Source of the DNA: Anaerolineales bacterium
Lineage (GTDB): Bacteria > Chloroflexota > Anaerolineae > 4572-78 > J111
Direction: 5' to 3'
DNA: 64,000 nt
Assembly (NCBI GenBank): GCA_020634935.1
Contig: JACKAT010000017.1
Span: 37,227 to 101,226, forward strand
Shown here: piece by piece, positions 52,701 through 60,651 of the stretch
Numbering within the stretch: the stretch's first letter is position 1
How the letters are laid out: each line of letters begins with the position of its first letter
Notes under the pieces: model-generated
The model's input: the letters and a program-made list of their open reading frames with translations, nothing else
Databases searched by the model: none
What the model was told of the DNA's origin: nothing
Program-made: the position numbers and the translations under genes

Positions 52701-53302
52701 GCAAAGCGAAAATCGGCGCATAGGTGTTTGAGGGGCGTTCGCGTGGCAACAATGAGCGCCAGCCCTCGATCCGGCCGGTTAACCAGCGCCCGGAGATGAT
52801 ACAAAAACTCCGGCGCTTCCCGGTTAAGATGGTCGATCACCGCCTCGAATTCGTCCAACAGCAGCACCACCAACTGCCCGGCTTGAGCAATATCGTCAAA
52901 AAAGTTATTAAGATCATAGCTGTCGGGATCAGCCTGGTTCAGTAGGTCCTGCACGTGCCGGCTCAGCAGTTCGTCCCGCTTAAAACTTTGCATCAGATTA
53001 CGCAGCACGTAACGCCAAAACTTCGCCTCCTGAAACGGGATAATGTTGTGGCAGTCCAGGTAGATAAAATGGCACCAGTCCGGCGATAAGCCCCAGCCGG
53101 CTTGAGCTTCCGGCTGGCGTAGATAATGCAGCAGCGATGTTTTGCCCACTCGTGGATCGCCGGAAATAGCCAGGCTGGTCCGAGCCGGATTCGCCAGACT
53201 CCCTAAAATGTAATCAACCTCCTGGTAACGACCAATAAATTTAGCAGGTGGCACCGGGGAATTATAAATAAATGGGTTACGCCCTCTCATTGGCTGGCCC
53301 AA
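49721..53302 (-). CDS. AAA ATPase - Ser/Thr kinase - phosphotransferase fusion
   Basis: This 1193-residue cytoplasmic protein joins three catalytic-looking modules. Residues about 20-375 are an Orc1/STAND-like AAA domain with Walker A GDPRVGKTS (about 48-56) and Walker B VVLLLDEFE (about 145). Residues about 430-700 are a Hanks-type kinase: VAIKRL lysine, HRDIKPANI (about 554), DFG, APE. Its glycine loop is degenerate (IGKANLADIY). Residues about 750-1193 resemble the APH/choline-kinase phosphotransferase fold, with EVIKIG and HGDLHPGNILID (about 1035) then LIDFDHV, and an OB-like insertion near 890-970. The frame opens at TTG (53302) with GGAGG six bases upstream. An in-frame ATG at 53288-53290 overlaps the upstream stop as ATGA and may be the true start. 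Ligand and targets are unknown. Confidence 0.85.
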   Translation of the reverse strand: MGQPMRGRNPFIYNSPVPPAKFIGRYQEVDYILGSLANPARTSLAISGDPRVGKTSLLHYLRQPEAQAGWGLSPDWCHFIYLDCHNIIPFQEAKFWRYVLRNLMQSFKRDELLSRHVQDLLNQADPDSYDLNNFFDDIAQAGQLVVLLLDEFEAVIDHLNREAPEFLYHLRALVNRPDRGLALIVATRTPLKHLCADFRFAGSSFDNVFSAVSLFPFSHAEVNELLEQYDVDFSATERDNLRRLAGNHPYLVQLTGSLMLRARSSQVIEESTITQIEADLERETEAYFADVLDCCGEQEQMIVTWLSLSQLDQQVAIGLRALLERYDHDLTRLIRRGLVCCVADKHLLFSPIFCRRVLHKNVVGRGQQVLSVWKPYINFLSPPQKEAFKHLVEQIIKRPIIIKKPELLEPLPTGRDSSVLPGKEVEQNLGRYIVEKMIGKANLADIYRGFDPQLGRPVAIKRLSTTITSDNEEIHARFKLEARTIAVLRHPHILQIYDFDIKNSRPYMVMEFIEGQNLKEYLYDLRATERTLSWDEVIRIAARVADALDYAHLRQMIHRDIKPANIMLGNDGGVFLSDFGLVRLLDQPGLTQTGRLIGTMDYMAPEQVRGDGELVDHRADIYSFGCVLYEMITGRPPFTATQLPRAHLEHPPIPPVHFVPDLPELASDILLQALAKDPTKRPASASQLVRDLRQVLNRTPFDIKLSGGILLSDLHSMIIKQLYTESNQANITRVHIDQKFQGGLSGTEVILAQPIDDHGRGLAREVIKIGPATMLRREYNRYRQFVKGRLPATAVNLERGPVELGKLGGLSYGFAGDRPFGTVQDLEDYYAGHSVRELNQVLARLMEPLDDRWYGQSEPLLTNFAEEYDQHLPAHIRLTKATVLPHQSYNQATHRLVNTEVILNASHQLEIGEPIAILGLKVTQVMPDEIKLTSTKDGPKIWIRAETDFPQSDLQEGDQVSILGIIKARRDDMLAQAGDRIVDTFQAFSRRPDGTIYISEMGLTLPDPLAIYPRLLNKQLDGRRAIIHGDLHPGNILIDDAGRAWLIDFDHVREGHVLFDFIRLETILRLFVLGKARRTILQNGDKPERNGTPKLWADSFSLAEYINFEVALLRQTLNHQTLAIAKPELVKAAELILAIRQLAQPYLRATNHWQEYLNGLFLHNLAQLRFYELMPQIAVLPLTTAAVVAGEIS

Positions 53303-56300
53303 CTTCTCCCTCCGTCATGGGTTTGAAAAACACCTTTTGAAGTGGCAATAAAAATAGTCTGGCTATCGTCTCGGTCAATAGCGATATCCTGGACAAAAGT
53401 GCCGGTCCCCACCCCGGCATTCCAGGTATTGAGCGACTGCCAGCTTAATCCGCCGTCGATGCTGCGGAACAACCCTTCACCATCGGTGGGATCGCGGTTG
53501 GTGCCGCTGCCGGCGTAAACAACCAGCGGATCATTCGGATCAAAAACGATGGTCGAGAATTTGAGCGTGGGATTGATAGTCGGGATATCCGCCCGAACCC
53601 AATCACCGCCCAGGTTAGTGCTTAAGCCCAGCCGGCCTTCATCCGCTCCGGCCAAGATTTTATCTCCGGCGATGGCCAGGCTGTGAATGCTGCGGGCACA
53701 AACCCGACAGACCAGCGTCTGCCAGGGGGCCGTCACATCCTGAGTGCCTCGCCAAAAGATTTGATCGCCTTCACCACCCACATACACCCGATTACCTAAT
53801 GAGGTTTTGGTGGCGGCAATTCCGTAGAAATCAACATTCAGGACCTGCCCCCCTTGCGCCTTATCCAAGGTAATCCAGGTTTGGCCCCCATCGCTACTGT
53901 AAACGATACCCTGCGCAGTAACGGCAATGACGATATCAGCGCTATTAGGATCAGTGACGATGTCATAAACTTGGTCTCGGGGCGGGATATAGGCTCTGAC
54001 CCAGTTTTCGCCGCCATCCTCAGACTTGAGTACCCTGGCAAAAGCGCCGGCATAAATAGTTGATGAATTGGCAGGCGCTATGTGCAGCCCTTGTACCGAT
54101 GTTTCTTCCCAAACACGCCGCCAATCGACCCCGCCGTTAGTGGACCGGTAGATGCCTTCGGCTTGCAAAACAGCCAAGATTTCCTGACTGTTCTGCGGAT
54201 TTATTTCCACGCTCAAGCCTTCACCTGCCGGCAGTGGCACCCGTTTCCAAGAAAAGCGGCGAGGTTCACTCGGCTGACCAATGGGTTCGATCTGGCTGAT
54301 ATCGCCAAACTCAGACCGGACCAGGCTAACTTGCCAAAGTATGGCGCGTTCCGGCGGATCAACCTTAAGCAGGAGATCGGAGGGGATATCCCAGACCGTG
54401 TTGAGACTCAGATACGTAGACCGGGTTTCCTGGCCGCCACTCATATATTCCATCTCAATGTAATAATATTGGTCCGGTTCAAGATCGACGACCGGTTCCC
54501 ATTCCAGTTGGTGCGGAAGATCGGCGCCGGCTAAAACTTCGCCGTCGGCAGGCTGAATGATCTTCGGAGACGGGTATGGCGTAGGCGCTAAGGTAGGGGT
54601 GATCGTAAAAGTTGGCGATGGCGTTAGGGTGGATGTTTTGGTTGGCGAGGGTGTTCTGGTAGGTGATGCAGTTCGCGTCGGTGTTGGAGTTTTGGTTGGC
54701 GTTGGCGGGCTGGTCGCCGATGGCGTAGCGGTAACAACCAACACCACAGGCGTGGGAATTATAGTAGGGCTGAGCGTAGGCGTGGGTGTATCGGTCGGCG
54801 GTATAACCATCGCAATAAATGAGGCGAACGTTCCTTCTTCTCTCAGGGCAAAACCTCCAACCAGGCATAACAGTACAATCAAGGAAGATATTATGAGCGC
54901 CAGGCTGCTGCGCCGCCGCCAGAACGGCGGTGAAGATGGCGGAGGAATAATCGTCTCCGCGTCGATAAATTTAGCCTCGTTTAACCACTCCTCGGCTTTC
55001 TCGGCTTGCCGCCAATTTTTAGCCTGTTTTTGCCGGTTGATGAATGTTAAAACAGCCGGAACCACGGTATGATTCAAACGCTGTTGGGTTTCGTCATCTA
55101 ATTGAATATGGAGGGTAGCCGGCTGCATCGCCCGCTCATAAATCGGCCGGGCCAATTCAAATTCATTGTCATCGAGAAACTGGCCGCCGTAAACCACCAA
55201 TTCGCTGGCCAATTCTGACCAAATTTCCGGATTGTCCGGTTGAAGCTGGTGACGCAGTTCACCCGCGTCAACGACCTCTTTTTGGAAGCCCAACCGTCGC
55301 TGTCGCTCCTGGTAGGCCCGCAGCCGGCTGTCGACCTCGTTGACCCAAACCGGATCGTCAGCGGAGAACTTTTTAGCAGCCAAATAGTATTGCCCGGCCG
55401 TTTCCAAATCGCCCCGTTCTAATAAAATATCGCCATAGGCCACGTGGGTAGCAGCAATAGCCGGATAGTGAGCCAGCTCGACGCCCAACCCTAAGGCTTT
55501 ATCCCAATTTGACAGCGCATCGTGATAAGCCGTTTGAGCCGTAACCTGATCTTTCAATCCATGCCGGTAGATCTGCCCCAACCCGGCCTTGATCATGGCC
55601 AACTGCTGCCAGGCCCCGGCTCCCAGCGGGGTAATTTGCGCTCGTCGCGCTGCGGCGGAGATGGCCTTACTGTAGAATTGCGCAGCCTGCTCAAAAAGCT
55701 CCATCTGCTGCGCTTCCCGACGCCAGCCGCCAATGGCTTGCGCTTCATTATTATAATGCTCACCACGAGCCATATAAGAGTCGGCCAGCCAGCCTTGGAC
55801 AGTGGGATCGTGCGGCAGGAGATCGGCCAAAATATTTAACGCCTGCTCGGCCAAATTCCAGTTGGGCGGCTCGGCCTGCTCCTGCTGCAGCCGAAAACTG
55901 TTGAAATCATCCTTGATGCTTTTAGTTAGAAAGCTGTTATCCGCCGGAGCCTCGGCCAGAGCGCGTTTGTAAATAACTTTGGCCTGGAGCAGCCGTTGTT
56001 CAAACTCAGCCGGCGACCCGGCTTCACTGTGGATGAAACTGCGCCCCCAAGCCGTTCGAACTTCGGCCAACTGGCGCAATGCCTCAGTTTCATTATCCGC
56101 CAGCCGGACCAAAACCTGCATGGCGCTCTCGGCGAGCTGCCATTGAGGCGGCTGCGGCTGAAACCGCCGGAGGCGGTACTGCTTGAAATCTTCCTTGAGT
56201 TGGGCCAGTAATGTCTCTTTTTGATCAGGCAAGGCGTCGAGGGCCTGCTGGTAATACGACTCGGCGGCGGCTAACTGAGCCTCACCTTCAGCCACATCGG

Positions 56301-59300
56301 CCACGGGCTGCTGTAACAGCCAGTTACCGCGCTCCAAATTTAATTCAGCTAGCTGCCAGCCGGTTTCATCATCATGCGGCCGTAACTCGGCCAAAATCTT
56401 GACAACCTGTTCAGCTTCAGCCCAATTGGGCGGCTCGCTCTGCTGCTGGGCCAGCCGGTAGGCTCTTAGTTTTTGTTGAATATGGGTTACCAACGGCTCA
56501 TTGGGTTTCGCTAACACTTGCAAAGCCGATTGGAACGCATTTTTCACCTGCGCCAGGTCAACGGGCAACTGAGCTAAATGCCAATCGGCCTGCGCCACAA
56601 ATAGGTCGGCCCGAACCTGAGGTACTTCATTCGTATCGGATAGCAGTTCCGCCAGGAAAGCTAGCGCATCTTCCGCCAAACGCCAGCGGGGGGGATCAAC
56701 TTGCGCTTGCTGCCGGCAGTAATCACCGACGGCCGTCTGGATTACCGCTTCAAATTCCGTTTTTTCGCCGGGCAGCTTATCCAAAGCCTTCCTAAAGGCC
56801 TGTTCAGCTTCGGCCAGGTGAGACTCGGCTTCGGCCAGTTCGGCTGTCTGGTGCTTCAGCAGCCCGATCCCCTGCTCCAGATAGGCTTCAACCAGCCACT
56901 GCTCAACCTGCCGGTCATCGGGCAACAACTCGATCAGAATCTGCAGCGCCTGTATAACCAGCGGCCAGGCGGGAGGGGTGGCCGCTTGCTGGCGCTGCTG
57001 ATAGGCTCTGAAATTTTCTTTCAAAGGGGTGACTAAACTACCGGTTTCAGCCAGATCTTTGAGGGCGCGGCGGTAAACCTCGGCCGCTTTTTGCAGCCCA
57101 TGACGGCTCTGCACCGCCGATTGGTTAGGCTGAGCTAAATACCAATTACCCTGCCTGATCCGCGTTTCGGCCAGCCAGAAATTAGCCTCTTCATCATCCG
57201 GCAGCAAACTGACCAGGCTGTTCATAGCCTGCTCCGCCTGTTTCCAATTAGGAGGATCGGTCTGTTCTTGCTGCAATCGATGGCGTTGAAACGAGTTTTT
57301 GAGTCGAGCCGCGATTTGGTCGCCGGCCTCGTAAGATAAATCACCGTCTAGTAGAGCACTGTGGGCCAAACGGATAGCCGCCTCGAGATCAGGGATAGCC
57401 CGGCTGAGGTGCCAATCTACCTGGGCGGCCCGCGTTTGGGCCAACTCAAAACGGGCATCTTCATCTTGAGGAAACAACCGGTTGAGGATATCCATCGCTC
57501 GCTCAACTGGCTTCCAACGGGGTATCTTTTCCTGCTGCTGTCGATACGTGGTAAAAATCGATTTGATATGAGCCGCCATATCTTGCTCAGATGTAGCGTC
57601 GGTCAAGGCTCTTTCAAAATTATCCATCGCCGAGTCGAACCGGGCTCGATCCAAATCGAGCTGAGCCAGCTTGAGCCAAATAACAGCCCGCGCTTGCGAA
57701 GTCACCTGGTCTGACTCCCGGGCAAACTGCAAAACATAGGTAATATCGTCAACCGCCTGTTCGTAAGCATCCTGGGCTTCATTTAGCCGCCCGGCAGCCA
57801 GCAGCCCATCGCCCAAATCCACTTGCGCTTCAGACAACCAGCGGCAAGCAACCATATCATCCTGCCCCACAATCTCTACCAGCGTCTGTATCGCTTTTTT
57901 GATCGATGTCCAGGCCTCGATCGTGTTGAGCTTAGACTGGGTTTGCCGGTAGGTTTGAAAACCGGAGTGAATCGTGTGGCGCAGCGATTGATTTTCAGGT
58001 GTGGACGTCAAAGCGCGTTGGTAGGGCAGTTTCGCTTCGACAATCTTATGCTGTTCCAGCAAAAATTCTCCCTGCCGGCATAGGCTGTCGATCAAACGGC
58101 TCTGGTTTTCGAAATTATCAGGGAACAGTTCCACCAGCAGTTTTAGGGCGGCTTCGGCTTGAGACCAGTTATTTTGCTCTTCCTGCTGCTGGCTGTACCG
58201 CAGCACATCATTTTCAATGATCTGGCGCGGGCCATCCACTTCGGCCTCGGTAAGTAACTGCTGATAAATGGCCGCCGCCGCCGCCAGCTCTTGCTGGTCC
58301 AAATGCCAGCGGGCTTTACCCAACTGAACCCGCAGCAAGGTTTCCCGGCTGTCCTCGGTTTTCGATATTAAGCGAGCCGCCAGCCGGCTGGCCTGTTCGG
58401 CCTCGGTCCAATTGTTGGCCTCTTCCTGGGTTCGGCTGTACTGGTCAAGCTGCTGTTTGATCTGGTTTTCCAGATCACTGTTGTCAAAACTGTATTGCAA
58501 GGCTTGTTCGTACAGCGGCGCGGCAGCGACAATCCCTTCGTCCGATAACGCGGCCTCGGCCTGCTGCCGGTACAGTTCGCTCAAGCGCGCGTTGGCCAGC
58601 GGATGCTGCGAGTCCAACTCTAAGACGCGCTCATACTCCGACCGAGCCTCGGTCAACTGATCTTCTTCCTCAAGCTGGCGACCATATCGCGCCCGGGCGT
58701 CGGCCAGCCCCAGCCGGGCCTCGCGCGCTAACTGCCCGCCAAAGCGTTCAACGTAAGTGAACTCATCGATAGCCTCCAGCAAGTCATCCCGTTTCAACCG
58801 CGTCCGGGCCAACCACAGACGCGCATCGACGTAATTGGGGTTGATACTCAGCGCCTTGCTAAAGTTATCGAGCGCCAGCTCCAAATGATCTTCTCGATAA
58901 GCGGCCAGGCCGGCTTTGAAAAAATCCTTAGCCGGTTCGGCCATACCGGATCGAATCAACTCGCCGGTCACTTCTTCCAGCGAATGAGCGCGAATGATCC
59001 AGCGTCGAACCAACTCCACCGCAAACCGGTAATGTTCATCCAAATCGCGTTTAAGCACTTCCCGATCAACCAACTGATCGGGCAGCAAGCGCAGTTCAAA
59101 ATCGGGAATTTGCACGCCGCGCGCGTTGCGCTGAGCAATGAGCTGATCTAATGAAGCGCCTTGACCGTTAAATTCCGGCTGGCCCAAGGTATAAAGGGTA
59201 AAGCGCTCGATCAGCGAGACCTCTTCCCAAAACCATTCCAGCGCACTTTGCCCGGCATTGACCGCATTATCGATGGCCGCTTCTACATCAGCCTCGGTCA

Positions 59301-60072
59301 CTTGCCAATTGTCGCGCCGTTGAGCCTGGTTAAAAATCTCGTGGCACAGCAGTTGAGTAAAGTAGGGATGCCCGCCAGTTAAGTACCAAATACGCTCAGC
59401 GGCCCCATCCTCATAGGTCAGAATATTACGGGCCGGCCGGCGGATAAGTTGGAGCGTAGCCTCTTCGTCCAGCAGCGTAACTTGCCGAGTCAGCGCGCCC
59501 CGAAAAACTTGAAGTTGATGAGAGGGCAGTTCTTTCAAGCGGCGGCCGATGACAAACAAAAAAATCACTTGCTTGTTATCGCTCTGGATAATCGGGTTGA
59601 GGGCCTGGACAAAAGGCAGAGAGTCCAACTCCATCGTACCGGTTTCCAAACTCAGGACATCAAATTCATCCAGCAGCAGCAGCAGGCGTTTACGCCCCAA
59701 CTGTTGGATCACTTGCGGCAGAAAATCCGTACGGAAAGCGTCAAGATCGTCAAAATCCGAGCGGTTGGGTTTGGGCAGCTTTAACTGGCCGGCAATCGCC
59801 CGGGCCAGGCCGTACAACAAATCGGTGGCCGAGTTGCTCATGCCGCTTTGCAAGTCGAAAAAAACCGCTTCATAATCGGGCTGATTACGGCGTGAAATCT
59901 GGTGAAGAATGGAGGTTTTGCCGATGCGTCGCTGACCGTAAAAAATCAGCAAGTTGTGCTGGGACGAAGACAAAGACTCATCAACAAAACGGAGGTCAGC
60001 CTCTCGTCCAAAAAACGTGTCAGGTTGCGTTGCCGGAGGGCCGGCAAAATAAGGATTGTGAACTCGTGGCAT
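53287..60072 (-). CDS. Giant AAA ATPase/TPR protein with membrane helix and external beta-propeller
   Basis: This 2261-residue protein has an N-terminal Orc1/STAND-like AAA domain: FGREADLRFVDESL, Walker A GQRRIGKTS (about 45-53), Walker B LLLLLDEFD (about 137), then a winged-helix region to about 375. Residues about 380-1690 are helical TPR-type repeats, including about ten units of some 100 residues carrying a PPNW-x2-AE-x2-LxxLxELLPDD pattern. One membrane helix lies near 1725-1747, then a Pro/Thr linker (to about 1837), a fibronectin-like segment, and a BNR/YCF48-like propeller (about 1944-2261) with repeated STNGGVDWR, SEDGGENWV, SSDGGQTW, SIDGGLSWQ and THDGGRSW motifs. It is the first gene of an operon with the AAA-kinase gene, overlapping it. 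A membrane-spanning receptor is the likeliest role. Confidence 0.85.
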   Translation of the reverse strand: MPRVHNPYFAGPPATQPDTFFGREADLRFVDESLSSSQHNLLIFYGQRRIGKTSILHQISRRNQPDYEAVFFDLQSGMSNSATDLLYGLARAIAGQLKLPKPNRSDFDDLDAFRTDFLPQVIQQLGRKRLLLLLDEFDVLSLETGTMELDSLPFVQALNPIIQSDNKQVIFLFVIGRRLKELPSHQLQVFRGALTRQVTLLDEEATLQLIRRPARNILTYEDGAAERIWYLTGGHPYFTQLLCHEIFNQAQRRDNWQVTEADVEAAIDNAVNAGQSALEWFWEEVSLIERFTLYTLGQPEFNGQGASLDQLIAQRNARGVQIPDFELRLLPDQLVDREVLKRDLDEHYRFAVELVRRWIIRAHSLEEVTGELIRSGMAEPAKDFFKAGLAAYREDHLELALDNFSKALSINPNYVDARLWLARTRLKRDDLLEAIDEFTYVERFGGQLAREARLGLADARARYGRQLEEEDQLTEARSEYERVLELDSQHPLANARLSELYRQQAEAALSDEGIVAAAPLYEQALQYSFDNSDLENQIKQQLDQYSRTQEEANNWTEAEQASRLAARLISKTEDSRETLLRVQLGKARWHLDQQELAAAAAIYQQLLTEAEVDGPRQIIENDVLRYSQQQEEQNNWSQAEAALKLLVELFPDNFENQSRLIDSLCRQGEFLLEQHKIVEAKLPYQRALTSTPENQSLRHTIHSGFQTYRQTQSKLNTIEAWTSIKKAIQTLVEIVGQDDMVACRWLSEAQVDLGDGLLAAGRLNEAQDAYEQAVDDITYVLQFARESDQVTSQARAVIWLKLAQLDLDRARFDSAMDNFERALTDATSEQDMAAHIKSIFTTYRQQQEKIPRWKPVERAMDILNRLFPQDEDARFELAQTRAAQVDWHLSRAIPDLEAAIRLAHSALLDGDLSYEAGDQIAARLKNSFQRHRLQQEQTDPPNWKQAEQAMNSLVSLLPDDEEANFWLAETRIRQGNWYLAQPNQSAVQSRHGLQKAAEVYRRALKDLAETGSLVTPLKENFRAYQQRQQAATPPAWPLVIQALQILIELLPDDRQVEQWLVEAYLEQGIGLLKHQTAELAEAESHLAEAEQAFRKALDKLPGEKTEFEAVIQTAVGDYCRQQAQVDPPRWRLAEDALAFLAELLSDTNEVPQVRADLFVAQADWHLAQLPVDLAQVKNAFQSALQVLAKPNEPLVTHIQQKLRAYRLAQQQSEPPNWAEAEQVVKILAELRPHDDETGWQLAELNLERGNWLLQQPVADVAEGEAQLAAAESYYQQALDALPDQKETLLAQLKEDFKQYRLRRFQPQPPQWQLAESAMQVLVRLADNETEALRQLAEVRTAWGRSFIHSEAGSPAEFEQRLLQAKVIYKRALAEAPADNSFLTKSIKDDFNSFRLQQEQAEPPNWNLAEQALNILADLLPHDPTVQGWLADSYMARGEHYNNEAQAIGGWRREAQQMELFEQAAQFYSKAISAAARRAQITPLGAGAWQQLAMIKAGLGQIYRHGLKDQVTAQTAYHDALSNWDKALGLGVELAHYPAIAATHVAYGDILLERGDLETAGQYYLAAKKFSADDPVWVNEVDSRLRAYQERQRRLGFQKEVVDAGELRHQLQPDNPEIWSELASELVVYGGQFLDDNEFELARPIYERAMQPATLHIQLDDETQQRLNHTVVPAVLTFINRQKQAKNWRQAEKAEEWLNEAKFIDAETIIPPPSSPPFWRRRSSLALIISSLIVLLCLVGGFALREEGTFASFIAMVIPPTDTPTPTLSPTIIPTPVVLVVTATPSATSPPTPTKTPTPTRTASPTRTPSPTKTSTLTPSPTFTITPTLAPTPYPSPKIIQPADGEVLAGADLPHQLEWEPVVDLEPDQYYYIEMEYMSGGQETRSTYLSLNTVWDIPSDLLLKVDPPERAILWQVSLVRSEFGDISQIEPIGQPSEPRRFSWKRVPLPAGEGLSVEINPQNSQEILAVLQAEGIYRSTNGGVDWRRVWEETSVQGLHIAPANSSTIYAGAFARVLKSEDGGENWVRAYIPPRDQVYDIVTDPNSADIVIAVTAQGIVYSSDGGQTWITLDKAQGGQVLNVDFYGIAATKTSLGNRVYVGGEGDQIFWRGTQDVTAPWQTLVCRVCARSIHSLAIAGDKILAGADEGRLGLSTNLGGDWVRADIPTINPTLKFSTIVFDPNDPLVVYAGSGTNRDPTDGEGLFRSIDGGLSWQSLNTWNAGVGTGTFVQDIAIDRDDSQTIFIATSKGVFQTHDGGRSWASQ

Positions 60073-60302
60073 AGGATTTAAACAGTGCCTCAGACCTTGA
60101 GCTTTTTATCAGCAGCGAGTAACCTTCTTGAGTTCAGACAACTCTAAACATCCGGTCAGCCTTTAGCTTTTAGCGTTCAGCCATCAGCTTTAACTCTAAT
60201 GACAACGGTGAGCCGTTATAACTGGCTCTAACTTAGAGAGTTGCCAGGGTAAGCAAAAAGCGGACAGCCAACAGCTAAAGGCTGAATGTCCCCGATCAGC
60301 CG

Positions 60303-60456
60303 GCAGCACCTACTGGGCCTTCTTTTACAAGGCGTTTAACAAGTGATCCAGGTATATAACGATAAATTTTAGGGGAATCGGTCGAATAAAGGGGAAAACG
60401 CTTTATGATCCTGTTAAAGAAAGCGTACGTTTCTGAGGAAGAACCCAGCCTGCTGC
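60303..60456. ncRNA. Candidate structured RNA (strand unknown)
   Basis: A discontinuous long-range stem closes this segment: GCAGC, CTGGG and TTCTT on the left (60303-60324) pair with AAGAA, CCCAG and GCTGC on the right (60439-60456). Inside, ACGCTTT and AAAGCGT form another stem near 60399-60427. The size of about 150 bases, closing stem and open interior loosely resemble 6S RNA, but I see no decisive family match. The pairing works on either strand. Confidence 0.2.
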
Positions 60457-60592
60457 ACCCACCGATAGAGATGTTCTACCGCCTTACTGTGTCTCCCTAG
60501 CACAGTAGAGCAAGTATAGCATAAATAGGTTTTATGCTCAAGAATAGATTAAGATCTCATAATAGGGCTCACCAAAAGCAGGCCGTTAACGA

Positions 60593-60621
60593 TTCGCAAA
60601 ATTTCAGCTAACCAGTATACT
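60593..60621 (+). promoter_or_regulatory. Possible promoter of the E2 gene
   Basis: TTCGCA (60593-60598, four of six consensus bases) and TATACT (60616-60621) are separated by 17 bases. The start site would be about 25 bases before the GAGGAGG ribosome site. Confidence 0.5.
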
Positions 60622-60651
60622 TTAACAAAAATCACCGTCGAGGAGGACTTA

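Larger units (their letters stand above)
60073..60651. other. Intergenic region with repeats and a candidate structured RNA
   Basis: This 579-base gap has no supportable protein gene. It holds a 12-base inverted repeat, TCAGCCTTTAGC (60156-60167) with GCTAAAGGCTGA (60274-60285), a candidate RNA (60303-60456), the hairpins TACTGTG/CACAGTA (60485-60507) and AGCATAAA/TTTATGCT (60518-60538), and the promoter of the E2 gene. Confidence 0.6.
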
